From NCBI RefSeq assembly GCF_019048265.1, contig NZ_CP077311.1, positions 3,729,001 through 3,793,000 of the forward strand: 64,000 nucleotides of DNA, given 5' to 3'. This stretch comes from Aeromonas sp. FDAARGOS 1405 (GTDB taxonomy: Bacteria > Pseudomonadota > Gammaproteobacteria > Enterobacterales > Aeromonadaceae). The translations under genes were made by a program, and so were the position numbers. Under the pieces are notes generated by a model, which saw only the letters and a list, made by a program, of their open reading frames with translations, was not told where the DNA came from and made no database searches. Of the stretch, positions 55,399 through 63,006 are shown in pieces (the first letter of the stretch is position 1; each line of letters starts with the position of its first letter).

Positions 55399-55863
55399 TT
55401 ATTGAGCAGGACGACTGATGCGCTGCCAGTCGAGGTGATAGTTTTTCACATTGATGTCATGACCATCTATCTGAATGAAATGATCATTTTTAAGACGGTT
55501 GGCAAAAAAGTCCTGATCTGCCCCCTCATTGAGCCACAGCTCGCAAAGTCCCCGTTTTCCCTCTTTGGCATAAAATCTCGGGGTGACCAGCAACGCGACC
55601 CCATCTACCCGGATGGCATGACGGGCCAGGCAGTTTGCTTCGGTGGTTTTGGATGCCAGCGCGGCAAAACGGGGTCTGTTCCCCTCGGCAACCACCAGTA
55701 CGCCGTAAGAGTGGGGAGCCATGAGACGCCGCATGGCGACCGCCTGATGAGGACCGGTTTGATGAAAACCGTCATTGGTTACCGCAAACACGCAAGTAGG
55801 TGAAAATAGCATCGCGAGCAGGAAAAGAGAGCGTTTAATGCCTGAAAAATCACCAATCACCAT
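55399..55863 (-). CDS. secreted hypothetical protein, 154 aa
   Basis: Starts MVIGDFSGIKRSLFLLAMLF with cleavage likely after CVFA (~residue 27), so the mature protein is periplasmic. Residues ~50-125 alternate strands (SYGVLVVAEGNRPRFAAL, VDGVALLVTPRFY, GLCELWLNEGADQDFFANRL). Two Cys (in EANCLARH and GLCELW) could form a disulfide. I do not recognise the family. Lower GC than its neighbours. Confidence 0.5.
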   Translation of the reverse strand: MVIGDFSGIKRSLFLLAMLFSPTCVFAVTNDGFHQTGPHQAVAMRRLMAPHSYGVLVVAEGNRPRFAALASKTTEANCLARHAIRVDGVALLVTPRFYAKEGKRGLCELWLNEGADQDFFANRLKNDHFIQIDGHDINVKNYHLDWQRISRPAQ

Positions 55864-55964
55864 ATAAAAGCCTCAAAAGACAACCAAGGCTGGCAAGGGT
55901 AGGTAGCCAAACCCGCTGGGTAAAGTACCTTTACCTTTCTTTAATTCTGTTCATGGGGTTAAAC

Positions 55965-55980
55965 GTTGATTTAGCTCACA
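55965..55980 (+). promoter_or_regulatory. CRP/FNR-type site upstream of dcuC
   Basis: GTTGATTTAGCTCACA: right half TCACA is perfect for CRP and left half GTTGA partial; it also contains TTGAT of an FNR half-site. 79 bases before dcuC. Confidence 0.4.
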
Positions 55981-56058
55981 CAACATCCTGTTTCCAGTCG
56001 CCACTCTACCCCTATCGGAATAGACTCCTTCCACTCTCATCCAATCAGAAGGCAACAT

Positions 56059-57411
56059 ATGCTGGAACTCATTGTTGGCACCCTGGTCACCCTGGTGGTG
56101 GGCCGTGCCATTTTCAAAGGATACTCCGCGACCGGGGTGCTGCTGAGCGGCGGCTTGCTGCTGCTGGTCATCACCGCCATGATGGGCAAGCCGGTACTGC
56201 CGAGCAAAGTGGTCAGCACCGGCTATATCGCAACCGATATCTTCGAATACGTCCGCTTCCTGCTCAATGACCGTGGCGGTGGACTGGGGATGCTGATCAT
56301 GGTGCTGTGCGGCTTCGCCGGCTACATGAGCCATATCGGCGCCAACACCATTCTGGTCAAGCTGGCCAGCAAACCGCTTGGCATCATCAAGTCCCCCTAT
56401 ATTCTGCTGGTGGCTGCCTATCTGGTGGCCTGCGCCATGTCGCTGGCGGTCAGCTCCGCTACCGGCCTCGGCGTGCTGTTGATGGCAACCCTGTTTCCGC
56501 TGATGGTCAACATGGGGATCTCCCGTGGCGCGGCTGCAGCCGTGTGCGCCTCGCCAGCCGCCATTATTCTGGCACCGACCTCAGGGGACGTGGTGATGGC
56601 CGCCCAGGCCGCCAACATGCCGCTGCTGGACTTTGCCTTCAAGCTGACCCTGCCCATCTCGCTGGTGGCGATCGCCTGTATGGCGGTGACCCACTTCTTC
56701 TGGCAGCGCTACCTTGATCAAAAATCCGGTGAGCACAACGAGCCGGTCGCCCCGGGTGACCTGGTGACGACTGCGCCTGCCTTCTACGCCATCCTGCCCT
56801 TTACCCCCATCATCGGGGTGCTGGTATTTGACGGCAAATGGGGTCCGCAGCTGGATATCGTCACCATCATCGTCATGTGCATGGTGCTGGCCAGCCTGCT
56901 GGAGCTCGTGCGGATCCGAAATGGCAAGGAGCTGCTGGACGGTCTGCAGGTCTGCTGGCGCAACATGGCTGATGCCTTTGCCGGTGTGGTCATGCTGCTG
57001 GTCGGTGCTGGCGTCTTCGCCCAGGGTCTGATGACCATCGGCTTTATCGACACCCTGCTTGCTCACGCGCAGGATCTCGGTTCCGGCGGCCTGATCATGA
57101 TGCTGTCACTGGTGGTGATCACCACCCTGGCCGCCTTCACCACCGGTTCGGGTAATGCCCCCTTCTACGCCTTCGTGGAGTTGATCCCCAACCTGGCCAG
57201 CAGCCTTGGCATCAACCCGGCCTATCTGGTGATCCCGATGCTGCAAGCCTCCAACCTGGGTCGCACCATTTCTCCGGTCTCCGGGGTGGTGGTCGCCTGT
57301 GCGGGGATGGGCAAGCTCTCGCCGTTCGAGGTGGTCAAGCGCACCAGTATGCCGGTCGCCGTCGGCCTGCTGGTGGTGATCGTCGCCACCCAGATCATGG
57401 TACCCGCCTGA
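56059..57411 (+). CDS. dcuC: anaerobic C4-dicarboxylate transporter DcuC
   Basis: 450 residues and about 12 helices. Exports succinate or exchanges it for fumarate during anaerobic growth in E. coli. IFKGYSATGVLLSGGLLLLVI, STGYIATDIFEYVRFLL, MLCGFAGYMSHIGANTILVKLASKPL, ISRGAAAAVCASPAAIILAPTSGDVVMAAQAA, AILPFTPIIGVLVFDGKWGPQL, TTGSGNAPFYAFVELIP and MLQASNLGRTISPVSGVVVA are DcuC blocks at high identity. AAGG precedes ATG 56059. Confidence 0.95.
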   Translation: MLELIVGTLVTLVVGRAIFKGYSATGVLLSGGLLLLVITAMMGKPVLPSKVVSTGYIATDIFEYVRFLLNDRGGGLGMLIMVLCGFAGYMSHIGANTILVKLASKPLGIIKSPYILLVAAYLVACAMSLAVSSATGLGVLLMATLFPLMVNMGISRGAAAAVCASPAAIILAPTSGDVVMAAQAANMPLLDFAFKLTLPISLVAIACMAVTHFFWQRYLDQKSGEHNEPVAPGDLVTTAPAFYAILPFTPIIGVLVFDGKWGPQLDIVTIIVMCMVLASLLELVRIRNGKELLDGLQVCWRNMADAFAGVVMLLVGAGVFAQGLMTIGFIDTLLAHAQDLGSGGLIMMLSLVVITTLAAFTTGSGNAPFYAFVELIPNLASSLGINPAYLVIPMLQASNLGRTISPVSGVVVACAGMGKLSPFEVVKRTSMPVAVGLLVVIVATQIMVPA

Positions 57412-57417
57412 TCGCTG

Positions 57418-57444
57418 ACCAGCCCGGCACCCTGCCGGGCTGGT
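57418..57444 (+). terminator. hairpin after dcuC
   Basis: ACCAGCCCGGC-ACCCT-GCCGGGCTGGT, a perfect 11-bp stem; no T-tract. Confidence 0.6.
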
Positions 57445-57501
57445 ATCCTCCCCCTCCTTTGCAGTAGACTCGGTGCTCATTTTCCCCTAAGGAGGACCGA
57501 G

Positions 57502-59148
57502 ATGAGTATTACGGTTCAACTTGCCCATTTCAGTGATTGCCACTCCCACTTCGATGGCGCGCCCATGAGCTTCTCCCCTATCGGTGAAGGCCAGTGGCGC
57601 ACCCAGTGCGGCGGTTATGCCCGGATCCTGACCCGACTGACCCAACTGCGTGCAAAAGCCGCAGCTGCCGGCCAGCGTTTTCTGTTTCTGCACGGTGGCG
57701 ACTCCTTTCAGGGCTCGCTCTATTTCAACCGCTTCAAAGGGCGCGCCAACGCCGACCTGCTCGCCATGCTGGCCCCCGATGCCATGGTACTTGGCAACCA
57801 TGAGTTCGATCTGGGCAACGGCCCACTGGTGGAGTTCTTGCGCCAGCTCGATTTTCCGGTGCTGGCCGCCAATCTGGATAACAGTCAGGAGCCTGCCGAC
57901 ACGCCGCTTGGGCTGTGGGATATTCCCCATCTCTACGACGCCCATCAGCCCTGGCATCGTCAGATGATCGACGGGGTTCCCTTTGCGCTGCTCGGCATCA
58001 CCCTCGCCCAGATGGCTGCCATCGCCAACCCGGATCCCCACACCCGTTTCCACGCGGTCGCCGACACCCTCACCAGGGTGTTGCAGGAGATCAAGCGCGA
58101 AGGGATCCAGCATATCGTGCTGCTGAGCCACCTCGGGCTGGATCAGGACAAGCTGCTGGCCGAGCGCTTCCCCGAGCTCAGCCTCATCATCGGCGGCCAT
58201 ACCCATAGCCTGCTCGGCGATCTCGCGCCGCTGGGTCTGCCAAGCGAAGGCAGTTATCCGCTGATGAACAACGGGGTGGCTATTTTGCACGCTGGCCACA
58301 GCGCCCTCTGCCTCGGTGTCTGCGAGCTCACCTTCGATGAGGCGGGCCGCGTCGTGCAGAGTCAGGGGCAGCTGGAGTGGCTCCCCTGGCAGCCCTGGCC
58401 ATTTGCCTCCACCCCACCCGCCGGGCTCACCTTCTGCGAGCCGGATGCACAGCTTGAAAAACATCTGGCCAAACGCTATCGGCCTGAGATTGAAACCATG
58501 AGCCAGCGCATCGTCACCCGACTGGCGGCGCCACTGCCCCATCAGCGGCTGCCGGATGCCACCCTGCCGCACGGCAGCCAGCTCGCCCCGCTGGTGGCCC
58601 GCGCCATGCTGACCGCTGCCCGTGAACAGGTAGGCGAGGTGGACTTTGCCCTGCACAATGCTGGCGGCGTGCGCTGCTCGCTGGAGCCGGGCCCCCTGAG
58701 CGAAGCGGATATCGCCGGTCGCCTGCTGCCGTTTGCCATTCCCCTCACCCTCTATCGGGTGCACGGTCACGAGTTGGCGGAGGCGCTGGAGAATGCCATC
58801 GACAACGCCACCAACAACGGCGTGGTCGGCAATGGCAACGGCAGCTTCCCCTACACCGCAGGGGTGCGATTCACCTATCAGGCCGATCGGCCCAAGGGCC
58901 AGCGCATCACCCGACTGGAGTGGGAAGCCGCCCCCGGCCAGTGGCAAGCGGTCAATGCCGCACAGGTCTATCGCGGGGTGTCGAGCGCCTATACCGCCTC
59001 CGGCAAGGAGGGTTACACCGCACTGGCGCGCACCCTGACCCAGCACAATCAGGAGCTCGGCATCACCCTGGCCGACGCTTTTATCCGCTGGGCCCGTCAC
59101 CTGCCGACACTGGAAGCGCAGCCCCCCCTGCTTGAGTACATCCATTGA
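57502..59148 (+). CDS. 5'-nucleotidase/UshA-family metallophosphatase without signal peptide
   Basis: 548 residues. The N-terminal calcineurin-like domain has all metal motifs: HFSDCHSH, HGGDSFQGS, LGNHEFDLGN, LLSHLG and IGGHTHSLLG. The C-terminal 5'-nucleotidase domain has DFALHNAGGVR, FAIPLTLYRVHGHELAEALENA, YTAGVRFTYQ and SSAYTASGKEGY. Relatives hydrolyse nucleotides, UDP-sugars or cyclic nucleotides in the periplasm, but this one begins MSITVQLAHFSD with no export signal, so it is probably cytosolic. AAGGAGG precedes the ATG. Substrate unknown. Confidence 0.82.
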   Translation: MSITVQLAHFSDCHSHFDGAPMSFSPIGEGQWRTQCGGYARILTRLTQLRAKAAAAGQRFLFLHGGDSFQGSLYFNRFKGRANADLLAMLAPDAMVLGNHEFDLGNGPLVEFLRQLDFPVLAANLDNSQEPADTPLGLWDIPHLYDAHQPWHRQMIDGVPFALLGITLAQMAAIANPDPHTRFHAVADTLTRVLQEIKREGIQHIVLLSHLGLDQDKLLAERFPELSLIIGGHTHSLLGDLAPLGLPSEGSYPLMNNGVAILHAGHSALCLGVCELTFDEAGRVVQSQGQLEWLPWQPWPFASTPPAGLTFCEPDAQLEKHLAKRYRPEIETMSQRIVTRLAAPLPHQRLPDATLPHGSQLAPLVARAMLTAAREQVGEVDFALHNAGGVRCSLEPGPLSEADIAGRLLPFAIPLTLYRVHGHELAEALENAIDNATNNGVVGNGNGSFPYTAGVRFTYQADRPKGQRITRLEWEAAPGQWQAVNAAQVYRGVSSAYTASGKEGYTALARTLTQHNQELGITLADAFIRWARHLPTLEAQPPLLEYIH

Positions 59149-59210
59149 TGCAGAGGGGGAATGGCTGGCTTCGCCACATCCCCCTGACGGCCAATATTGC
59201 CGCAGCCAGC

Positions 59211-59240
59211 GCCCGGTTCCCTGCAAGAACCGGGCTTTTT
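59211..59240 (+). terminator. terminator after the nucleotidase gene
   Basis: GCCCGGTTC-CCTGCAA-GAACCGGGC then T5. Confidence 0.85.
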
Positions 59241-59341
59241 CGAGAATATTTGCCCCACACGGGCCTGCCCCATTGCATCGCACTCACTAGCTCGGCAAGA
59301 TAGGCCCGCTTTCAAGACCAGCTGCAGGAACAGGCGACTTC

Positions 59342-60985
59342 ATGAATCACTCCATCCGTTTCACCCCCCCTCGCGTCAACCCGGGTATCAAGCCAGCCAT
59401 TGTGCTGCTGACCGCCTTGCTGGCGCTGCTCTTCTGTCTGCGCAACCCGCTCTTCCACGCCATGGCGCCGGGGTTTGATGCCTCGCTGTTCGCGGTGATG
59501 GGCAAGATGTGGAGCGAAGGGGGGGTGCTCTATCGCGACATGATCGACATCAAGGGGCCGATGATCTTCGCTCTCGACGCACTGGGCTATCGAATGGGGG
59601 GATTTGTCGGGATCTGGACACTGGAGTGGGTGCTCTGCTGGCTCGGACTGCTAGCCAGCTGGCAAGCCTTTGCCCAACTTGGCCTCTCGTTCAAGGCGCG
59701 TCTCGGTGCCATGCTGGCGGTGTTGGCCCTCTACGGTACCCGTTACTACTACGGCAACATGACCGAGGACTGGACCTTCCATCTCGCCCTCATCGCCCAG
59801 TGGGCCTTTATCACCCTGCTGCTGGACAAGGGATTTCGCTGGTGGCCCGCGCTGGTGGCGGCCCTCACCTTCGCCATCGTCGCCTGGATGCGCACCAACA
59901 ACGGCGCCTTCTGGGGGGCCTGGTATCTGGTGCTGTTCTGCCACTGGTGCCTGCACGAGAAGTGGCGCGACGCTATCTTGCTGCTCATCTCCAGCCTGCT
60001 GGGGCTGGCGCTGATTGGCGGCCCGCTTTACGCCTACTTCCAGCAGAATGATCTGCTGGCGGCCTTCAAATACTACGCCTTCGACATCTTCTTCGAGGGG
60101 AGCTATGGCAACGGCTTCTCTCCCATGGTGGGCGCCGTCGGCCTGCTGCGCACAGGCCTGGTGATGCTGCTGCCCGCCTTCATCATTCTGATGCTGAGCC
60201 GCCGTCAGGAGTGGTATCTGCCCGCCCTGCTGGCGACCCTGTTTGGGGTGCTGTTTACCCTGATCGCCAACTCGGTCTCCGGCCATGTGTTCGATCACTA
60301 CGACGTACTCTATCTGCAACTGGCAGTGCTGCCGCTGGCAGTATTACTGGATCGCAGCGAACAGCAGGCTGATGCGATCGGCCTGCTCTGCATCTCGCTG
60401 GTGGTACTCACCGCCAGCTGGCTGCTGGCCCAGCAGCTCGCCTTTGGCTGGAGCACCAAGGAGTGGTCCCTCGAGCGGGTCAACGAGGTGCTCGGCACCA
60501 GCCTGCTGTGGGCGCTGCCGGTGCTGATCCTCATCCCCCTCTGGCGCGCCTGGGATGTGCGCAGTGCCACCCCCTGGCTGGCGACGCTGGCCATGCTGCT
60601 GCTGATGATCAACAACGCCTGGGAAGGAACGATCAAGGGTCGCCCCTTCAATCCGGCGGCGCAGGTACGGGTCGATCGCATCAAGGCCGAGACCAGCCCG
60701 AGCGACAAGATCTGGGTCGATGGCATCCAGCCGCAATATTATCTCTGGACCGATCGCCAGCCGGCTTCCGCCTACCTCTTCTTTGCCAACGTCAATCCGC
60801 CCTATGACGTGCGTGAGCGGGTACTGGCCGATATCCAGCGCCAGACTCCGAAGTTCATCATCGCCAAGCCGGACCGGGTGAGCGAGGAGCTGAAAAAACC
60901 GAGCTCCCCTTCCCATCTCGCCTTCTATCAATACCTGACCAGCCACTACGAAGAGGTGGATCCGGGTCTCTATCGCCGACGCTGA
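59342..60985 (+). CDS. GT-C-type membrane glycosyltransferase-like protein
   Basis: 547 residues and about 11-12 transmembrane helices, then a C-terminal soluble tail of ~80 residues. The first periplasmic loop has APGFDASLFAVMGKMWSEGGVLYRDMIDIKGPMIF, with the acidic D-x-(S/A) and Y-R-D-x-x-D-x-KGP features of GT39/ArnT/PMT-like polyprenyl-phosphate sugar transferases. The tail (DKIWVDGIQPQYYLWTDRQPASAYLF) is similar in many such proteins. Probably uses a lipid-linked sugar at the periplasmic face; acceptor unknown. Isolated from any surface-polysaccharide cluster. AGG lies 7 bases before ATG 59342. Confidence 0.65.
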   Translation: MNHSIRFTPPRVNPGIKPAIVLLTALLALLFCLRNPLFHAMAPGFDASLFAVMGKMWSEGGVLYRDMIDIKGPMIFALDALGYRMGGFVGIWTLEWVLCWLGLLASWQAFAQLGLSFKARLGAMLAVLALYGTRYYYGNMTEDWTFHLALIAQWAFITLLLDKGFRWWPALVAALTFAIVAWMRTNNGAFWGAWYLVLFCHWCLHEKWRDAILLLISSLLGLALIGGPLYAYFQQNDLLAAFKYYAFDIFFEGSYGNGFSPMVGAVGLLRTGLVMLLPAFIILMLSRRQEWYLPALLATLFGVLFTLIANSVSGHVFDHYDVLYLQLAVLPLAVLLDRSEQQADAIGLLCISLVVLTASWLLAQQLAFGWSTKEWSLERVNEVLGTSLLWALPVLILIPLWRAWDVRSATPWLATLAMLLLMINNAWEGTIKGRPFNPAAQVRVDRIKAETSPSDKIWVDGIQPQYYLWTDRQPASAYLFFANVNPPYDVRERVLADIQRQTPKFIIAKPDRVSEELKKPSSPSHLAFYQYLTSHYEEVDPGLYRRR

Positions 60986-61003
60986 TCGTCAATACGCCCC
61001 GCA

Positions 61004-61037
61004 GGGCGGCCATTGTTGCAATGGCCGCCCTTTTTCT
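61004..61037 (+). terminator. terminator after the GT-C gene
   Basis: GGGCGGCCATTG-TTG-CAATGGCCGCCC then T5CTT. Confidence 0.92.
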
Positions 61038-61129
61038 TGCGCCAAAGCCCCTTGCAGCAGCGGCCCGCAGTAGGCAAGCCCGCCCGAGATAACTACAATG
61101 ACGCTCTTTTTGATGTAACGAGTGACACC

Positions 61130-61633
61130 ATGGCGGAACTGACTTATCTGGGCGGCTATCCAGACCCCCTCAAGGCACAGGTACAGCAGCTGATTGCGGC
61201 GGGCAAGCTGGGGGAGATGCTGGCCAAGCGCTACCCGGATAGCCACCCGATCCAGAGCGACAAGGCGCTGCTTGCCTACACCATGGAGCTGAAGAACCGC
61301 TACCTCAAGAGCTCGGCGCCCCTGTCAAAGGTAGTGTTCGATGGCAAGATCAACGTCATCAAGGATGCACTCGGCCTGCACACCTACGTCAGCCGGGTGC
61401 AGGGCAGCAAGCTCAAGGCCAAGAACGAGATCCGCATCGCCGCCCTGTTCAAGGAGGCGCCGCCCCCGTTTCTGAAAATGATCGTGGTGCACGAGCTGGC
61501 CCACATCAGAGAGAAGGATCACAACAAGAGCTTCTACCAGCTCTGCCAGCATATGGAGCCGGACTATCATCAACTGGAGTTTGATCTCAGGCTCTGGCTC
61601 ACCTGGCGCGATATCGGCAAGGCCAGCCGCTAG
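61130..61633 (+). CDS. YgjP-like DUF45 zinc metallopeptidase
   Basis: 167 residues. IVVHELAHIREKDHNKSFYQLCQHMEPDY holds the H-E-x-x-H zinc motif plus the downstream His of the YgjP/WLM-like DUF45 gluzincin family, and the end LEFDLRLWLTWRDIG is usual. The N-terminal ~90 residues are helical and less typical. No signal peptide, so cytosolic. ATG 61130 chosen because the upstream frame runs through the previous terminator. Substrate unknown. Confidence 0.78.
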   Translation: MAELTYLGGYPDPLKAQVQQLIAAGKLGEMLAKRYPDSHPIQSDKALLAYTMELKNRYLKSSAPLSKVVFDGKINVIKDALGLHTYVSRVQGSKLKAKNEIRIAALFKEAPPPFLKMIVVHELAHIREKDHNKSFYQLCQHMEPDYHQLEFDLRLWLTWRDIGKASR

Positions 61634-61659
61634 GCTGACACCCGTTTCAGGGAGGAAAC

Positions 61660-62508
61660 ATGTCATTTGCCGCCACCCGCTTTATTGCCACTTTGGTAAT
61701 GACCAGCTTGGGCCGCGCAGCCCATCCCCGCTGCGCGTCACGCGGGCTGCTGGCCCTGCTGCTTCTGCTCGCGGGACACAGCGCCCGGGCCGATGAGCGC
61801 TGGCAGAGCGACAGCTATCTCACCGAAAGCTTTATGGCCATCGCCATGGAGCGGGAGTATGGCGAAGCCAGGCAGACCCGTTTTGCCCGCTGGCAACAGC
61901 CGATCCGGCTGCAGCTTGTCAACGAGTCGGGCGACAACCCCCTGCAGGCCGATGTGGTGAAGGTACAGGCGGCCCATCTGGCTCGCATCACCGGCCACCC
62001 CATCAGCATGGTGACCGCAAAGCCCAACCTTACCCTGATCATGACCGACTACAGCAAGATGAAGAGCTGGGCCAACCGCACCATGGGGGGCGATCCGTCG
62101 GTCGGGATGGCACTCAAGGAGGGGCTCTGCCTTGCCAACTTCGCAACCAATGCGAAACACGAGATCAGCCGTGCCACCATCATCATTCCGGTAGACTACA
62201 GCAGAGCCAAGGGGCGTTTTCTCGACTGCGTGGTGGAGGAGTTCACCCAGGTGATGGGTCTGCCCAACGACTCGGACAAGGTGTTTCCCTCCATCTTCAA
62301 TGACAACAGCATCGACAGCTTTTTGACCGGGCTGGACTATGTGCTGCTCAAGATGGCCTATCACCCGGCCCTCAAAGCCGGAATGAGCAGTGCCGAGATC
62401 CGCGCCGCACTGCCCATTGCGCTGGCCGACCTGCGCGCCAAAGGGGAGATCCGCGAAGCCAACCGCCGGGTGCAGCAGCAGAGCCTGAAAAGCTGGGCGG
62501 GACTGTAA
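61660..62508 (+). CDS. DUF2927 secreted protein
   Basis: 282 residues. AGGGAGGAAAC precedes ATG 61660. The N-terminus is hydrophobic, with a second hydrophobic run ending HSARA (~45), consistent with a signal peptide whose true start may be internal. The body has FARWQQPIRLQLV, LARITGHPIS, CLANF, CVVEEFTQVMGLPNDSDKVFPSIFND and LDYVLLKMAYHPALKAGMSSAEIR, the DUF2927 pattern (EE-x-x-Q-x-x-GL-x-ND). Such proteins are predicted to be metzincin-like but uncharacterised. 26 bases after the DUF45 gene, probably one operon. Confidence 0.75.
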   Translation: MSFAATRFIATLVMTSLGRAAHPRCASRGLLALLLLLAGHSARADERWQSDSYLTESFMAIAMEREYGEARQTRFARWQQPIRLQLVNESGDNPLQADVVKVQAAHLARITGHPISMVTAKPNLTLIMTDYSKMKSWANRTMGGDPSVGMALKEGLCLANFATNAKHEISRATIIIPVDYSRAKGRFLDCVVEEFTQVMGLPNDSDKVFPSIFNDNSIDSFLTGLDYVLLKMAYHPALKAGMSSAEIRAALPIALADLRAKGEIREANRRVQQQSLKSWAGL

Positions 62509-62557
62509 CGGCATGGCTCAACCCAGAGCCAGACAAGCCACTGCGACTCACCACCAA

Positions 62558-62589
62558 CAAAAAACGCAGCCACCTGGCTGCGTTTTTTG
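62558..62589 (+). terminator. terminator after the DUF2927 gene
   Basis: AAAAAACGCAGCC-ACCT-GGCTGCGTTTTTT; T-tracts on both strands. Confidence 0.92.
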
Positions 62590-62628
62590 TTGTATGGGTA
62601 TCAGCAGTGCATTAGCAGGCATGCCCGT

Positions 62629-62669
62629 TTATCCGCAGCCCATTTATCCACCGCCCAGAATTATCCACT
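62629..62669. promoter_or_regulatory. row of three DnaA-box-like motifs
   Basis: TTATCCGCA (62629-62637), TTATCCACC (62644-62652) and TTATCCACT (62661-62669), all in one orientation with 15- and 17-base start-to-start spacing, between the convergent DUF2927 and dinI-like genes. Each deviates from TTATCCACA at one base. Confidence 0.5.
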
Positions 62670-62680
62670 GACCATGGGGA

Positions 62681-62932
62681 TCAGGATGCGACGTTCTCTT
62701 CCGGCATCCAGCTGTCGGCGTTCTCCCACACCTCCTGCACCATAGCTTCGGCCAGCTCTTTGTCTTCCTTGCTGGCACGGCTGACGGTCAGAGCCATGGT
62801 ACTGCCCGGCGCGACCCGCACATGGATGTCGGGAAATTTTTCGCCAAGCTGCTTGAGCAGCTCCTGACGCAGCGCCTCCATGGTCGAGGTCGGGATCTGA
62901 TGTTTTCTGTCGATGATGATTTCAAGACGCAT
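62681..62932 (-). CDS. dinI: DinI-like family protein
   Basis: 83 residues. MRLEIIIDRKHQIPTSTMEA, KFPDIHVRV and ASKEDKELAEAMVQEVWENADSW match E. coli DinI (TKEDKQRISEILQETWESADDW). DinI modulates RecA filaments and so LexA and UmuD cleavage during the SOS response. ATG 62932 aligns with the family start and has GGAGAAG; the in-frame ATG at 62947 is less likely. A LexA box lies 22 bases upstream. Confidence 0.88.
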   Translation of the reverse strand: MRLEIIIDRKHQIPTSTMEALRQELLKQLGEKFPDIHVRVAPGSTMALTVSRASKEDKELAEAMVQEVWENADSWMPEENVAS

Positions 62933-62954
62933 AGGAAACTTCTCCATGATTTAT

Positions 62955-62974
62955 AACTGTATTTTTATCCAGTA
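62955..62974 (-). promoter_or_regulatory. lexA box: LexA (SOS) box of dinI
   Basis: AACTGTATTTTTATCCAGTA: CTG-N10-CAG with the TA-rich centre of the LexA consensus. It sits between the polB stop and dinI. Confidence 0.85.
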
Positions 62975-63006
62975 TTCATGGGAAGTAAAGTGCCAACTTG
63001 CACCAA

